From assembly GCF_012516315.1 (NCBI RefSeq), contig NZ_CP051185.1, positions 4,407,363 to 4,471,362 on the forward strand: a stretch of DNA of 64,000 bases. Reading direction: 5' to 3'. The notes beneath the pieces were generated by a model. It did not search any database. It was not told where the DNA came from and worked only from the letters and a program-made list of their open reading frames with translations. Source of the DNA: Limnospira fusiformis SAG 85.79. Lineage in GTDB: Bacteria > Cyanobacteriota > Cyanobacteriia > Cyanobacteriales > Microcoleaceae. The position numbers and the translations under genes are program-made. Shown here piece by piece: positions 9,111 to 19,214 of the stretch; the first letter of the stretch is position 1, and each line of letters starts with the position of its first letter.

Positions 9111-10072
9111 TATAGCACAAGACAGAACACTTAGGACGTATAATGGAGAGGACGAGATGACTAAGAAGACCAAAAATGCCAGCCCCCTATAGTTACGACC
9201 TCAGACAAAAAGTTATTGATGCCATTGAACTAGACGGTATGCCCAAAACAGAAGCCAGTCAAGTTTTCCATGTCAGCAGGAACACCATTAATCTCTGGCT
9301 GCAAAGAAAAGCACAGACCGGAGACTTCCTCCCTAAACCTCATCACCGACCTGGCAATAACCACAAAATTACCGACTGGCAAAAATTCAAGGCTTTTGCC
9401 CAAGAGCATGGCGACAAAACAGCAGCTCAAATGGCTGAACTTTGGGATGACGACATCTCTCCTCGCACCATATCCAGAGCCTTGAAGAAAATTGGCTTCA
9501 CCAGAAAAAAAAACTTACGGCTACCAAGAACGTGATGAGCAACAGCGAGAGGAGTTTATGGCTCAGATTGAACAGATGGAGCCACAAGAAGTGGTCTACC
9601 TCGATGAAGCCGGCATGAATAGTCAGGACTCGGATTACCCTTATGGTTACTGCGAGGAAGGAAAACGCTTCCATGCACTCAAATCAGGGAAGAGGCAGGG
9701 CAGGGTAAGTATGATAGCCGCATGGTGTCATCAACAACTCTTAGCTCCCTTTAGCTTTGAGGGTTGTTGTAATCGGACAGTGTTTGAGTTGTGGTTGGAG
9801 TTCATCTTAATTCCAACATTGAAGCCAGGTCAGACTCTAGTATTGGACAATGCAACGTTTCATAAAGGGGGACGGATTGCTGAACTGGTGGAGGCAGCTC
9901 AATGCCGTTTACTCTATCTACCACCTTATTCGCCAGACCTCAACAAGATAGAGAAATGTTGGTCGTGGCTGAAAGCCCGTATTCGCCACTGCATTGAGCA
10001 GTTTGATTCTCTCCATGATGCCATGGATTCCGTTCTCAAAGCTGCGTCCTAACCACCTTGACTAATGCTATA
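9111..10072 (+). mobile_element. IS630-family element, copy 1 (962 bp)
   Basis: Bounded by TATAGCACAAGACAG on the left and the complement of TATAGCATTAGTCAAGG on the right; the inner parts of both ends share TTAGGACG. IS630/Tc1 elements insert at TA and duplicate it. This copy is 962 bp, one longer than the three intact 961-bp copies in the window. On its right it cuts off the 5' part of an IS4-type transposase whose missing part is not on the left flank, so a deletion followed insertion. Confidence 0.9.
9176..10052 (+). pseudogene. IS630 transposase, frameshifted (copy 1)
   Basis: The N-terminal HTH part reads to about 9511, then a run of nine A (eight in intact copies) shifts the frame; the catalytic part continues to 10052 in another frame. 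The DDE residues are still encoded: LDEAGMN, VLDNATFHK and SPDLNKIEKCW. Slippage on the A run could in principle restore some full-length protein, but intact copies do not need it, so I treat this copy as inactivated. Confidence 0.85.
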
Positions 10073-10074
10073 CA

Positions 10075-10974
10075 AGCGATTACAACGTTTTTTTCGGCAA
10101 TTCAAATTTGACCGGGCAGAGATTGCCCGTTTCGTCGTTAGCCTCATTGACATTCCCCAACCTTGGACTCTTAGTCTCGACCGCACCTGTTGGTTTTTCG
10201 GTCAAACCCATTTCAACATCTTGATGTTGGCAGTCGTCCACGAGGGGATTGCCTTTCCCCTGCTGTGGACGATGCTTGACAAAAAGGGCAATAGCAACAG
10301 TGGCGAACGCATGGACTTATTCGACCGCTTCGAGGCACTATTTCCTGACGTGGAGGTGGCTTGTCTGACCGCTGACCGGGAATTTGTGGGGCGAGATTGG
10401 CTCTCGTATCTTCTCATCGACCCCGAGGTTCCTTTCCGCCTACGCATCCGCCACAGCGAGCTGATTAGTCCTAAGTTAGGAGGAACTCGGCGTAGCGGCG
10501 AACGAATGTTTGATTCTCTGCGACCCGGAGAATTTCGCCAGCTTTCGGGTCGCCGTTGGGTTTGGGGACGGCAGGTTTACGTCATTGGCTCTCGTCTGGC
10601 TGATTCGGGGGAGTTGTTGATTCTCATCACTAACGCTTGCCCCGAAACGGCCCTCCCCGACTATGCTCGGCGTTGGGGTATTGAAAACCTCTTCGGAGCC
10701 TTGAAGACTCGGGGCTTCTGTCTCGAATCGACTCACTTTAAGGACCCTGAGCGCTTGAGCCGTTTATTGGCTTTGCTTAGCCTGGCTTTTACTTGGGCTA
10801 TGAAGGTGGGTTTGTGGATTCACCAAGGTTCACCCATTCCTTTGAAGGCTCACGGACGACGCTCCCAGAGTCTTTTCCGCACTGGCTTCGATTTTCTACG
10901 CCGCACTTTCTCTAATCTGCCTTTGTTTTCAGGGCGGTTTCACCAGGCTCTACAACTTTTGTCCTGTACTTAAC
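10075..10974 (+). pseudogene. IS4-family transposase remnant, 5' end missing
   Basis: Encodes the last 300 residues of the same transposase that is complete at 26240-27355. DDE motifs remain (SLDRT, LTADREFVG, RRWGIENLFGALKTRG). The first 70 or so codons are replaced by the IS630 end at 10072. The right IS end (GTCCTGTACTTA) is present at about 10961-10972, so the IS4 element once sat inside a plus-strand group II intron ORF, whose C-terminal codons resume at 10981. Confidence 0.85.
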
Positions 10975-10980
10975 GCACGG

Positions 10981-11307
10981 ACACCAATAGTCAGACATAC
11001 CCTAGTGAGACCGAACGCAACACCATACGACGGAAACTGGACATACTGGGCAACCAGAAAAGGACAAGCAATTGGAACACCAACAAGGATAGCAAAACTA
11101 CTCAAGAAACAGAAAGGTAAGTGTAAATGGTGTGGACAATACTTTACACCATCAGACGTAATTGAGGTTCACCATATTGTACCTCGATGCCTAGGCGGAA
11201 AGGATGTATACAATAATCTTCAATTACTACACCACCACACCCGCGATGACAAGACAGCCCTAGACAAGGCTAAAGCTGTATCCATAACAATGGAACAGTC
11301 AGACTAG
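10981..11307 (+). pseudogene. Group II intron reverse transcriptase, C-terminal HNH part only
   Basis: Encodes TPIVRHTLVRP, a YDGNWTYWATR segment, the zinc/HNH endonuclease pattern CKWCGQYF and VHHIVPRCLGG, and the ending TMEQSD. In bacterial LtrA-type proteins this C-terminal HNH domain cuts the target strand to prime reverse transcription. Everything upstream (RT and maturase domains) was lost to the IS4 and IS630 insertions. The intron domain V follows directly after the stop. Confidence 0.85.
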
Positions 11308-11384
11308 GAGCTGTGTGAGGTGAAAGTCTCAAGCACGGTTTTGAATGGGAGGGAATGGAGGCGACTCCATTCTCGACCCCTAAT
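11308..11384 (+). ncRNA. Group II intron 3' end (domains V and VI), plus strand
   Basis: Domain V at 11308-11341 starts GAGCTGTGTGAGG, has the AAAG segment, and closes with CAAGCACGGTT; domain VI follows and the intron ends at ...CGACCCCTAAT (11384). The sequence after 11384 is the antisense of another group II RT gene, so this intron had inserted into that gene in the opposite orientation. Confidence 0.8.
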
Positions 11385-12990
11385 GCGTTGGCGTTGTCTA
11401 GTGCCGTCTTATTATCGCGGGTGTGGCGATGTAATAGTTGAAGATTTTTGTATTCACCCTTTCTACCGAGGTTTCGAGGTACAATGTGGTCTACTTCAAC
11501 TAAATCCGATGGCGCGAAATACTGTCCACACCAAGTACACCTACCTTTTTGCTTTTTGAGTAGTTTTGCTACCCTATTAGGCGTTTCAATTGCCTGTCCT
11601 CGTCTGGTTGCCCAGTAAGTCCAGTTTCCGTCGTATGGTGTTGCGTCAGGGCGCACTAGGGTATGTCTGACAATCGGAGTCCAATTATGTTGCCATAATG
11701 TGAGTCCATCCTTAGTCTGGAACAACCAAGATTCATGTCTTTCTTTCCCATTGCTAAGTTTAACCGTTCCATTTCTGAAATAGTTTCCTAGCTTATCGTG
11801 GCTTGCCTTTCCGCATCTTGATACTGTCCATGCCCGTAACATTAACCCAACTTTGTTGTCCAGTTTATTGAAGGTCTCTGTTGAGACTACCGCTGAATAA
11901 TAGTTTGACCATCCTCGAATAATCGGGTTTAGTCTGCTAATCAGGGCTGACTGGGGTGCGGTTTTAAGTTGTTTTATTGCACCTTTAATCTCTTCTGTGT
12001 GGGCTTTAACTGCTTTATTGCTGGGTTTAATGCAGGTTTTGTGACCGATTAATCGGCTTGTCCTTCCCCCTATTTTCCCAGATTTATATTTCCCAACAGG
12101 ATATTGCCTAATGGTGAATCCTAGAAAATCAAATCCTGGCTCCTCTGTTTTGCCATTGTACTCAATGGGTTTGAGCGTGTGACAGATTCGGGTCTTTTCA
12201 GGTTTTATTTCTAGTCCCACAGGTTTTAACCATTCGGAAATAGCAGTTTTGCACTGTTCAATGATTTCGAGTGATGGGGATATCACTACAAAATCATCGG
12301 CGTATCTTATAACAGTAGCCTGCGCTCTGTTTGCTTTCTTAGGATACATTGTCTCTATGAACCTAACCATTCCCAACAGTGCGATGTTGGCGAGTATTGG
12401 ACTTATTACCCCTCCTTGGGGTGTCCCTGTTTCTGTATCATCGAAAACGCCGTTATCTAGCACGCCCGCTTTGAGCCATTGTTTTAGGTCTCTCTTTAGG
12501 CTGCTTGGACAATGAATTTTGGACAGTAGGTAATCATGGTTCACGGTAAGAGCATTTTGCTATATCTGCATCGAGAACATAGTATTGTCCTTGATTTATG
12601 GCACTGTAAATTATACCAATTGCATCTTGGGCTGACCGTCCGGGACGGAACCCATAGCTTGTGCCTTCAAATCTCGATTCCCATTCAGGTTCGAGAGCCG
12701 ATTTAACCAAGGCTTGCCTTGCTCTGTCTTGGATTGTGGGTATTCCTAGAGGGCGTTTTTCATCCCTGCCGGGTTTTGGAATCCACACCCGTCGCAGTGG
12801 TTTTGCTTTGAGGTTTCCCTTAATGCTCTCCACAAGTTCAAACCTTTGTCTTGGAGAGATTGCTCTCATTCCATCAACTCCAGCCGTTTTCTTGCCTTGA
12901 CCCGCTTGGGGGGCGGGTTTATTAAGCTGACTGTTGGGAAGCATGGCTGACCGTGGAACCCGCCCCTACAGCCGCACTGCTAAGAGTCGG
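11385..12990 (-). pseudogene. Group II intron reverse transcriptase/maturase, broken (copy D)
   Basis: Minus-strand LtrA-like gene. RT motifs are clear: DGMRAISPRQRFELV, FRPGRSAQDA, GTPQGGVISPILANIAL, RYADDFVV, then maturase domain and HNH (CTWCGQYF, VDHIVPRNLG). Lesions: a two-base deletion with FD to SY change after DADIAKC near 12550, a 65-bp palindromic repeat bringing a TAG stop at 12908-12972, an ORF-less intron upstream at 12991-13861, and loss of the C-terminal end by an antisense intron at 11384. The N-terminal codons resume at 13862. It cannot make a working protein. Confidence 0.85.
12908..12972. repeat. 65-bp GGGCGGGTT palindromic element inside an RT gene
   Basis: Starts GGGGGGCGGGTTTATTAAGC and ends with ACCCGCCCCTAC(AGC); the ends are inverted complements. 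It lies in frame in the RT gene but contributes a TAG. A near-identical element occupies the same codon position at 23896-23960, so it was present before the introns were copied. It belongs to the family of the 1190-1640 array. Confidence 0.8.
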
Positions 12991-13861
12991 GTTATGGTCG
13001 AAAGGGAAGTCACCTTCCCCAACTCCACTTCAAAACCGTACTTGAGACTTTCACCTCATACGGCTCCTAATGTAGATACCCTTTTTGTCACTAGGAACAG
13101 GGTTACGAACCCCCGCTTTATGATTCCAACTTTGGGAGCTTGGCATACAACTCGTAGTCTTTAAACTCGCTCTCGTCATATTACTCCTACTTGTCGCAGT
13201 CTCTATATCTACACCGTGACTAGTGGGCATATCCTAATCATTACAATTAGGCATTGGCTTTCAGTCACATCCTTTCCCCTCAATGGTATACGCTTACACT
13301 TTTCACTACTCCTTGTGAGTAATATTGCTCACTTTTTTGATAAGGAGAACCAATGAGGAGTTTAAACGTTCCGTTTATATGGGCATTCCATCTTTAGACT
13401 TGTCCTCTCCACCGGGGTACTTAAAAAGGTCTGTGTAGGTGTTTTATGCAAAACCCTACTTTTCCCCTTGCTCTTTTGAGCGCAGCGTGGCAACCTATTA
13501 CGCTGCTAAATCATTACGATGGTTCAAGCCAGACATTCGGTTTCCCTAGTCATGGATGGTTGGCAGTGGTCGCATTTGGTAGTAGGTTCTACCTCACGCC
13601 TTCCGTTCCCCGCTTCAATCCCAGAATCGTGTATCCTGAAATTGGGGGTGGCTATCGCCTTTACTCTCTACTCCCTGATTTCTCAGTTTGTTTATGACCT
13701 TGAGTCCCCTGCCTTGCTCAGATTTCTCCAAGCGTCGGGACATATAAACAGTTATGGGATGGTCAGGATACGAGTCCCTTATATTCCACCAAGGGGTGGA
13801 AGTCCCACTAGGAGGCTATTTCGGGCATTGCATCCCTATTTCACTCCTAAACGTCTCGCAC
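12991..13861 (-). ncRNA. ORF-less group II intron (871 nt) inserted in an RT gene
   Basis: Minus-strand intron starting GTGCGAGACG at 13861 (the GUGYG consensus) and ending ...CGACCATAAC at 12991. Domain V is at about 13034-13067 (GAGCCGTATGAGG, AAAG, AAGTACGGTT). The exon junction is exact: flanks TATTATGC and CCGACTCTTA join to give the uninterrupted sequence seen at 23974-23989. No reading frame for a protein lies in it, so it would need an RT in trans. Confidence 0.85.
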
Positions 13862-13986
13862 GCATAATATGACTTTACCAATAGACGTTGCAACCTTCTT
13901 GCCTTCGCGTCCTGTCCCGATTTAGCTGCTTGGAATATCCTCTTTTGGAGCTTGAAAACTTTCCTCTGGACTTTCGCCCAAGGGAT
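13862..13986 (-). pseudogene. N-terminal piece of group II RT copy D
   Basis: Encodes WAKVQRKVFKLQKRIFQ, AAKSGQDAKARRLQR and LLVKSYYA, the RT N-terminal region, before being cut by the ORF-less intron at 13861. On its other side it is cut at 13987 by the 3' end of another intron. The same residues are uninterrupted at the corresponding place near 24000-24100. Confidence 0.75.
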
Positions 13987-14075
13987 ATTAGGGGTCGAGA
14001 TAGACCTCACGGTCTATCCCTCCCACTCAGAACCGTACATGAGACTTTCACCTCATACGGCTCCTAATTTGACTG
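13987..14075 (-). ncRNA. Group II intron 3' fragment (copy F, domains V-VI)
   Basis: Minus strand. Ends ...CGACCCCTAAT at 13987, with domain VI (bulged stem around CCGTGAGGTCTATC) and domain V GAGCCGTATGAGG...CATGTACGGTT at about 14034-14067. Just upstream, at 14076, another intron's 3' end is inserted into the last codons of this intron's RT gene (QSN-stop), so only this small piece of intron F remains visible. Confidence 0.7.
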
Positions 14076-14507
14076 GTTATGGTCGAAAGAGAAGTCACCT
14101 TCCCCAACTCCAATTCCAAACCGTGCTTGCGAGTTTCCCAGCACACGGCTCCTGATGTAGATACCCTATTTGTCAGTAGGAACAGGGCTACGACCCCCCG
14201 CTTTGTAACCTCAACTTTAGGAGCTATATACAACGTCGTAGTCTTTAAACTCGCACTCGTCATCAAACTCTTAATTGTCGCGGTCTCTATATCCACACCG
14301 TGGCTAGTGGGCATATCCTAACCATTACAGTTAGGCATTAGCTTTCAGCCACATCCTTTCCCCTTAAAGGTATACGCTTACACTTTTCACTACTCCACAG
14401 GTACATCCTGCCGAGAGCCTAAAAGGGGTTTAAACGTTCCGTTTATACGGGCATTCCATCTTTAGACTTGTCCTGTCCACCGGGGTAATTTTAAAGGTCT
14501 GTGTAGG

Positions 14508-15468
14508 TATAGCACAAGACAGAACACTTAGGACGTATAATGGAGAGGACGAGATGACTAAGAAGACCAAAAATGCCAGCCCCCTATAGTTACGACCTCA
14601 GACAAAAAGTTATTGATGCCATTGAACTAGACGGTATGCCCAAAACAGAAGCCAGTCAAGTTTTCCATGTCAGCAGGAACACCATTAATCTCTGGCTGCA
14701 AAGAAAAGCACAGACCGGAGACTTCCTCCCTAAACCTCATCACCGACCTGGCAATAACCACAAAATTACCGACTGGCAGAAATTCAAGGCTTTTGCCCAA
14801 GAGCATGGCCACAAAACCTCCGCTCAAATGGCTGAACTTTGGGATGACGACATCTCTCCTCGCACCATATCCAGAGCCTTGAAGAAAATTGGCTTCACCA
14901 GAAAAAAAACTTACGGCTACCAAGAACGTTGGAAGCAACAGCGAGAGGAGTTTATGGCTCAGATTGAACAGATGGAGCCGGAAGAAGTGGTCTACCTCGA
15001 TGAAGCCGGCATGAATAGTCAGGACTCGGATTACCCTTATGGTTACTGCGAGGAAGGAAAACGCTTCCATACACTCAAATCAGGGAAGAGGCAGGGCAGG
15101 GTAAGTATGATAGCCGCATGGTGTCATCAACAACTCTTAGCTCCCTTTAGCTTTGAGGGTTGTTGTAATCGGACAGTGTTTGAGTTGTGGTTGGAGTTCA
15201 TCTTAATTCCAACATTGAAGCCAGGTCAGACTCTAGTATTGGACAATGCAACGTTTCATAAAGGGGGGCGGATTGCTGAACTGGTGGAGGCAGCTCAATG
15301 CCGTTTACTCTATCTACCACCTTATTCGCCAGACCTCAAGAAGATAGAGAAATGTTGGTCGTGGCTGAAAGCCCGTATTCGCCACGGTATTGAGCAGTTT
15401 GATTCTCTCCATGATGCCATGGATTCCGTTCTCAAAGCTGCGTCCTAACCACCTTGACTAATGCTATA
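14508..15468 (+). mobile_element. IS630-family element, copy 2 (961 bp)
   Basis: Same TATAGCA ends as copy 1, full length, inserted in group II intron G. Encodes an uninterrupted transposase. Confidence 0.92.
14573..15448 (+). CDS. IS630-family transposase, intact (copy 2)
   Basis: 291 residues. N-terminal HTH: DLRQKVIDAIELDGMPKTEA then VSRNTINLWLQR, followed by a second helical DNA-binding part, then the RNase H-like catalytic core with D in VVYLDEAGMN, D in LVLDNATFHK and E in SPDLKKIEKCW. It would cut at TA targets and move the 961-bp element by a cut-and-paste route. The ATG at 14573 follows a promoter-like leader shared by all copies. Confidence 0.92.
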   Translation: MPAPYSYDLRQKVIDAIELDGMPKTEASQVFHVSRNTINLWLQRKAQTGDFLPKPHHRPGNNHKITDWQKFKAFAQEHGHKTSAQMAELWDDDISPRTISRALKKIGFTRKKTYGYQERWKQQREEFMAQIEQMEPEEVVYLDEAGMNSQDSDYPYGYCEEGKRFHTLKSGKRQGRVSMIAAWCHQQLLAPFSFEGCCNRTVFELWLEFILIPTLKPGQTLVLDNATFHKGGRIAELVEAAQCRLLYLPPYSPDLKKIEKCWSWLKARIRHGIEQFDSLHDAMDSVLKAAS

Positions 15469-16791
15469 CTTCACGCCTTCCGTTCCCCGCTTCAATCCTG
15501 GGGTTATGATTCCCAAAATTGGGCAGCAATTCTCATTTTGGCGAAAACCTGTTCAAGTCCCCAGCATCCCTGTATCGTAATGACATCTAAGAAACCCAGG
15601 AGGGCCAGAGCCGTTGAAAAAGCCAGGTTGCTTTGAGACTCTAGTCGGTTCTTTCCGCCAGTGCTTGTCATCGCTACCGGACAAGCGCCGGGGTAAAAAT
15701 CGCCGCTATGGAATGGAGGATGCCGCTTTAAGTGCGTGAGCGTGTGTTTTTTACTCAAACTCCGTCGTTTCTGGCTTATCAACGTCTGATGGAGGGGAGT
15801 AAAGGCAAGAGCAATGCCCAAAGTCTGTTTGGAGTTCATCGAATTCCCTGTGATCACCAGATTCGGGACTTATTAGATGCCGTGTCCCCAGAGCACCTGT
15901 TTCCAGTGTTTGAGGAGATCCTACAAGTCTTGGAAGCCCAGGGGCAGTTAGAAGACTTCCGTTGCCTAGGGGACAGTCTATTAGTCGCGTTGGATGGCAC
16001 GGAATACTTCAGTTCCGACAAAATTCACTGTCCCCACTGTTCAACGCGCACCCAGAAGTCAGGAAAAACCCATTACTTCCATAGTGTTGTCACTCCAGTC
16101 ATCGTCTGTCCGGGACAGAATCATGTGATTCCCTTAGTCCCCGAATTTATCGTGCCCCAAGATGGTCATGATAAGCAAGACTGTGAGAATGCCGCCGCCA
16201 AACGCTGGCTATCGAGGCAAGAACAATGCTTGAGGGCTTTGAATGTCAAGGTTTTAGGGGATGACCTCTATTGCCACCAACCGTTGTGTCAGCAGTTTTT
16301 AGAGCAGCAACTTAACTTCATCGTCGTCTGTCGCCCCGAGTCTCATACTACCCTCTATGAACACCTAGAGGGCATCGAACTCCCGACCCTCACGACCAAG
16401 AAGTGGACTGGTCAAGTCGAGAAAACCTATACCTACCGCTATCTCAACGGAGTCCCCCTCAAAGATAGCGATGAGGCCCTGTTGGTTAACTGGTGCGAAC
16501 TTACTGTCACCACCGCTGATGGCCAGGTAACCTATCACAACTCCTTTGCCACGAATTATCCTCTCAGCGATGAGAATGTAGCCGAGGTGGTTCGGGCCGG
16601 GCTGACTCGTTGGAAAGTTGAGAATGAGAACAACAACACTCTCAAGACCAAGGGCTACCATCTCGAACACAATTTTGGCCATGGCAAGCAGCATCTTTCT
16701 TCCTTGCTGGCGACCCTCAACATCCTCTCGCTGCTCTTCCACACCCTGCTGGAGTTGCTCGATAACAAGTACCAGTTGCTACGAGCGCACT

Positions 16792-17753
16792 TATAGCACA
16801 AGACAGAATACTTAGGACGTATAATGGAGAGGACGAGATGACTAAGAAGACCAAAAATGCCAGCCCCCTATAGTTACGACCTCAGACAAAAAGTTATTGA
16901 TGCCATTGAACTAGACGGTATGCCCAAAACAGAAGCCAGTCAAGTTTTCCATGTCAGCAGGAACACCATTAATCTCTGGCTGCAAAGAAAAGCACAGACC
17001 GGAGACTTCCTCCCTAAACCTCATCACCGACCTGGCAATAACCACAAAATTACCGACTGGCAAAAATTCAAGGCTTTTGCCCAAGAGCATGGCGACAAAA
17101 CAGCAGCTCAAATGGCTGAACTTTGGGATGACGACATCTCTCCTCGCACCATATCCAGAGCCTTGAAGAAAATTGGCTTCACCAGAAAAAAAACTTACGG
17201 CTACCAAGAACGTGATGAGCAACAGCGAGAGGAGTTTATGGCTCAGATTGAACAGATGGAGCCGGAAGAAGTGGTCTACCTCGATGAAGCCGGCATGAAT
17301 AGTCAGGACTCGGATTACCCTTATGGTTACTGCGAGGAAGGAAAACGCTTCCATGCACTCAAATCAGGGAAGAGGCAGGGCAGGGTAAGTATGATAGCCG
17401 CATGGTGTCATCAACAACTCTTAGCTCCCTTTAGCTTTGAGGGTTGTTGTCATCGGACAGTGTTTGAGTTGTGGTTGGAGTTCATCTTAATTCCAACATT
17501 GAAGCCAGGTCAGACTCTAGTATTGGACAATGCAACGTTTCATAAAGGGGGACGGATTGCTGAACTGGTGGAGGCAGCTCAATGCCGTTTACTCTATCTT
17601 CCGCCTTATTCGCCAGACCTCAACAAGATAGAGAAATGTTGGTCGTGGCTGAAAGCCCGTATTCGCCACTGCACGTGAGCAGTTTGATTCTCTCCATGAT
17701 GCCATGGATTCCGTTCTCAAAGCTACGTCCTAACCACCTTGACTAATGCTATA
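16792..17753 (+). mobile_element. IS630-family element, copy 3 (962 bp)
   Basis: Inserted at TA in codon LeuPro of the DDE transposase (GCGCACT-TA-CCTACC), with TA duplicated. One base longer than intact copies because of an insertion near its 3' end. Confidence 0.92.
16857..17733 (+). pseudogene. IS630 transposase, frameshifted near the C terminus (copy 3)
   Basis: Reads correctly through all DDE motifs (LDEAGMN, LDNATFHK, DLNKIEKCW) to about 17670, where GCATTGAGC of the intact copies is GCACGTGAGC, shifting the frame and giving an early stop at 17678. The last 18 or so residues are lost. Because the catalytic core is whole, residual activity is conceivable. Confidence 0.8.
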
Positions 17754-17915
17754 CCTACCCGCCAAACCTTCTTTAATGATTTGCGCGCGCTTACCCAGAC
17801 TGTACGCTGAGACAGTTGGGACCACCTTCTGACCTTTATGCTTGAGGGTCTCGAGTTAGACATCCCACCCGATAGCAGTTGAATTTCCCAAATGAGAATT
17901 GCTGTTCTGACGCAC

Positions 17916-17949
17916 CCTACCAGGCGATCGCACCCGATCGCCTGGTAGG
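17916..17949 (-). terminator. Strong hairpin downstream of yajQ
   Basis: A perfect 15-bp stem (CCTACCAGGCGATCG against its complement at 17935-17949) with a 4-base loop. It contains two nested HIP1 halves. There is no T run, so it may be a terminator or an mRNA-protecting hairpin. It lies 7 bp after the yajQ stop. Confidence 0.6.
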
Positions 17950-17956
17950 ATATTAA

Positions 17957-18448
17957 CTATCTGTAATTGGTAAATTGTAGTGCTACGGGGAAATCTTCCT
18001 GCTTGAGATATCTAATTATCTCCTGTAAATCATCTTTAGACTTACTAGAAACCCGCACCGCATCACCTTGGATAGAAGCCTGAGATTTTTTGAAATTATC
18101 TTTAATAATCTTGGTAATCTGTTTAGCCACATCCTTGCTAATCCCTTTTTTCAGGGTAATTTCTTGGCGGACTCGGTTTCCACTAGCTGACTCAACCTTT
18201 CCATAATCAAAAATTTTGAGGGATAGATTACGTTTAGCAGCCTTAGTTTGCATAATCGTATGGACCGCATCAAGAGTAAACTCGCTGTCGGTATTGACAA
18301 CAATTACCTCATCACCAAGTTCTAGGGTAGTGTTAGTATCTTTCAAATCGTAGCGACTAATAATTTCTCGTTTGGCTTGGTCTAGTGCATTGACCAATTC
18401 TTGACGGTCGAAATCGCTGACAATATCGAAAGAAGATGTTGAAGCCAT
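17957..18448 (-). CDS. yajQ: YajQ family nucleotide-binding protein
   Basis: 163 residues, the usual length. Typical family sequence: N-terminal [18 protein letters not shown], central [14 protein letters not shown], then [17 protein letters not shown] and the C-terminal [19 protein letters not shown] with [11 protein letters not shown]. YajQ proteins have two ferredoxin-like domains, bind nucleic acid or nucleotides, and some bind cyclic di-GMP to control transcription. The cyanobacterial role is unknown. The gene is monocistronic and ends in a strong hairpin. Confidence 0.93.
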   Translation of the reverse strand: MASTSSFDIVSDFDRQELVNALDQAKREIISRYDLKDTNTTLELGDEVIVVNTDSEFTLDAVHTIMQTKAAKRNLSLKIFDYGKVESASGNRVRQEITLKKGISKDVAKQITKIIKDNFKKSQASIQGDAVRVSSKSKDDLQEIIRYLKQEDFPVALQFTNYR

Positions 18449-18710
18449 AAGCCTTCGTTGCTATGTAATGTTCTACTGATTTCTTAGGACAAGGATTCTA
18501 ACCCCAAACATCCAAATATGCAACAATTTTGATAAAAAGCCGTCCCCAGCTAGGCTAAAGGACGGGTCTTTGTATCCAATTTTTCGGTAACAGCAGTCTG
18601 ATTTTGGCATTGAACAGCAAATCAGGCCTTATGGGGTGAGATAGCTTATATCTCTGAGAACTTGCCCCAATAGATCTATACCAACTAAGTGCCACTGGCA
18701 ACCTCTGGCT

Positions 18711-19214
18711 TCAATCCAAATAGAACAAAGTTACCACCTTCCGCTGATTTTCGGCTTCTTCACAGGTCCTCAGCAAAGTATCACTGTCATGAAAAGCAAA
18801 ACATATCAACTGCTGACACCGGGAAATAATTTCCTGATTGCAGGAGGAACTAGCTTCGGCCAAAGATAAGGTATCTCCAGAGGGATTTTCGACCAAATGG
18901 ATGACCTGTTCTAGCTGTGACCGTGACTCGCGAGGCTGACGTTCGAGACTTTGAGGTAGAATGACTGTTAAAAGATTAGGATCAGCCCGCATTGCCCCTC
19001 TAATGGCGGCTGAGTTAGTCCCGGTTGCACCGGAGGTAATCAGATGGTTTCCCCCCAAAACTAGGGCATAACTCATCATCTCAATCAAATTCTGATGGGT
19101 TAAGGGAATATGGCGGGAACCGAGTAAGGCAATGCGCTTGGAGCCGGTTTGCTGAATGGCTGCAAGTTCTTCTAAAAATTCATCTACTCTGGGCAAATTG
19201 ATGGACTGACTCAA
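18711..19214 (-). CDS. DprA/LOG-like Rossmann protein (recombination-mediator type)
   Basis: 167 residues with a DprA-like Rossmann fold: KRIALLGSRHIPLTHQNLIE, ALVLGGNHLITSGATGTNSAA, LLTVILPQSLERQP, and the acidic end CNQEIISRCQQLICFAFHDS. Cyanobacterial proteins of this size are usually named DNA recombination-mediator protein A, but they lack the C-terminal part of true DprA, so a nucleotide-binding role is also possible. A group II intron is inserted only 26 bp upstream of the start codon, so it now separates the gene from its promoter. Confidence 0.75.
   Translation of the reverse strand: MSQSINLPRVDEFLEELAAIQQTGSKRIALLGSRHIPLTHQNLIEMMSYALVLGGNHLITSGATGTNSAAIRGAMRADPNLLTVILPQSLERQPRESRSQLEQVIHLVENPSGDTLSLAEASSSCNQEIISRCQQLICFAFHDSDTLLRTCEEAENQRKVVTLFYLD

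Larger units (their letters stand above)
14076..15523 (-). ncRNA. Group II intron 3' portion (copy G), split by IS630
   Basis: Minus strand. The 3' end ...CGACCATAAC is at 14076 and domain V at about 14122-14155. Ribozyme sequence continues to 14507, is broken by IS630 copy 2 (14508-15468), and resumes for about 55 bp until it is cut by the DDE IS starting near 15524. Compared with other copies, about 190 bp are missing exactly at the IS630, which suggests an IS-linked deletion. No protein frame other than the transposase. Confidence 0.75.
15614..17810 (+). pseudogene. DDE transposase, frameshifted and split by IS630
   Basis: The N-terminal part reads ETLVGSFRQCLSSLPDKRRG up to MEDAALSA in one frame and then shifts near 15735; the main frame (15732-16796) carries FFTQTPSFLAYQRL, catalytic D in VALDGTEYFSS, a zinc-like CPHCSTRTQKSG, D in VLGDDLYCHQ and E in WKVENENNNTLKTKGYH. 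After the IS630 (16792-17753) the last codons PTRQTFFNDLRALTQTVR continue to a stop at 17810, in frame once the IS and one TA are removed. The family resembles ISNCY-type transposases with a DGTEYF motif. Confidence 0.8.
15524..17904 (+). mobile_element. DDE insertion sequence, ISNCY/IS4-like, split by IS630 copy 3
   Basis: Ends inferred from an inverted repeat: CAGCAATTCTCATTTTGG at 15524 and its complement AAATGAGAATTGCTG ending at 17904. Inside is one degraded transposase gene with IS630 copy 3 near its 3' end. Flanks: group II intron G on the left, the yajQ terminator on the right. I do not see a clear target duplication. Confidence 0.7.

Noticed and set aside
9230-9430. Antisense frames inside all IS630 copies (for example a 147-codon frame at 14627)
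   Set aside because: They are complementary readings of the transposase and track its codon pattern; no independent start signal.
13446-14155. Several overlapping open frames of 60-120 codons on both strands
   Set aside because: They lie in group II ribozyme sequence, recur in every intron copy with different stops, and have no family features.
18530-18580. Possible riboswitch or terminator between yajQ and the DprA-like gene
   Set aside because: Only a weak inverted repeat around GCCGTCCCCAGC / GGACGGGTC; no T run and no known riboswitch core.
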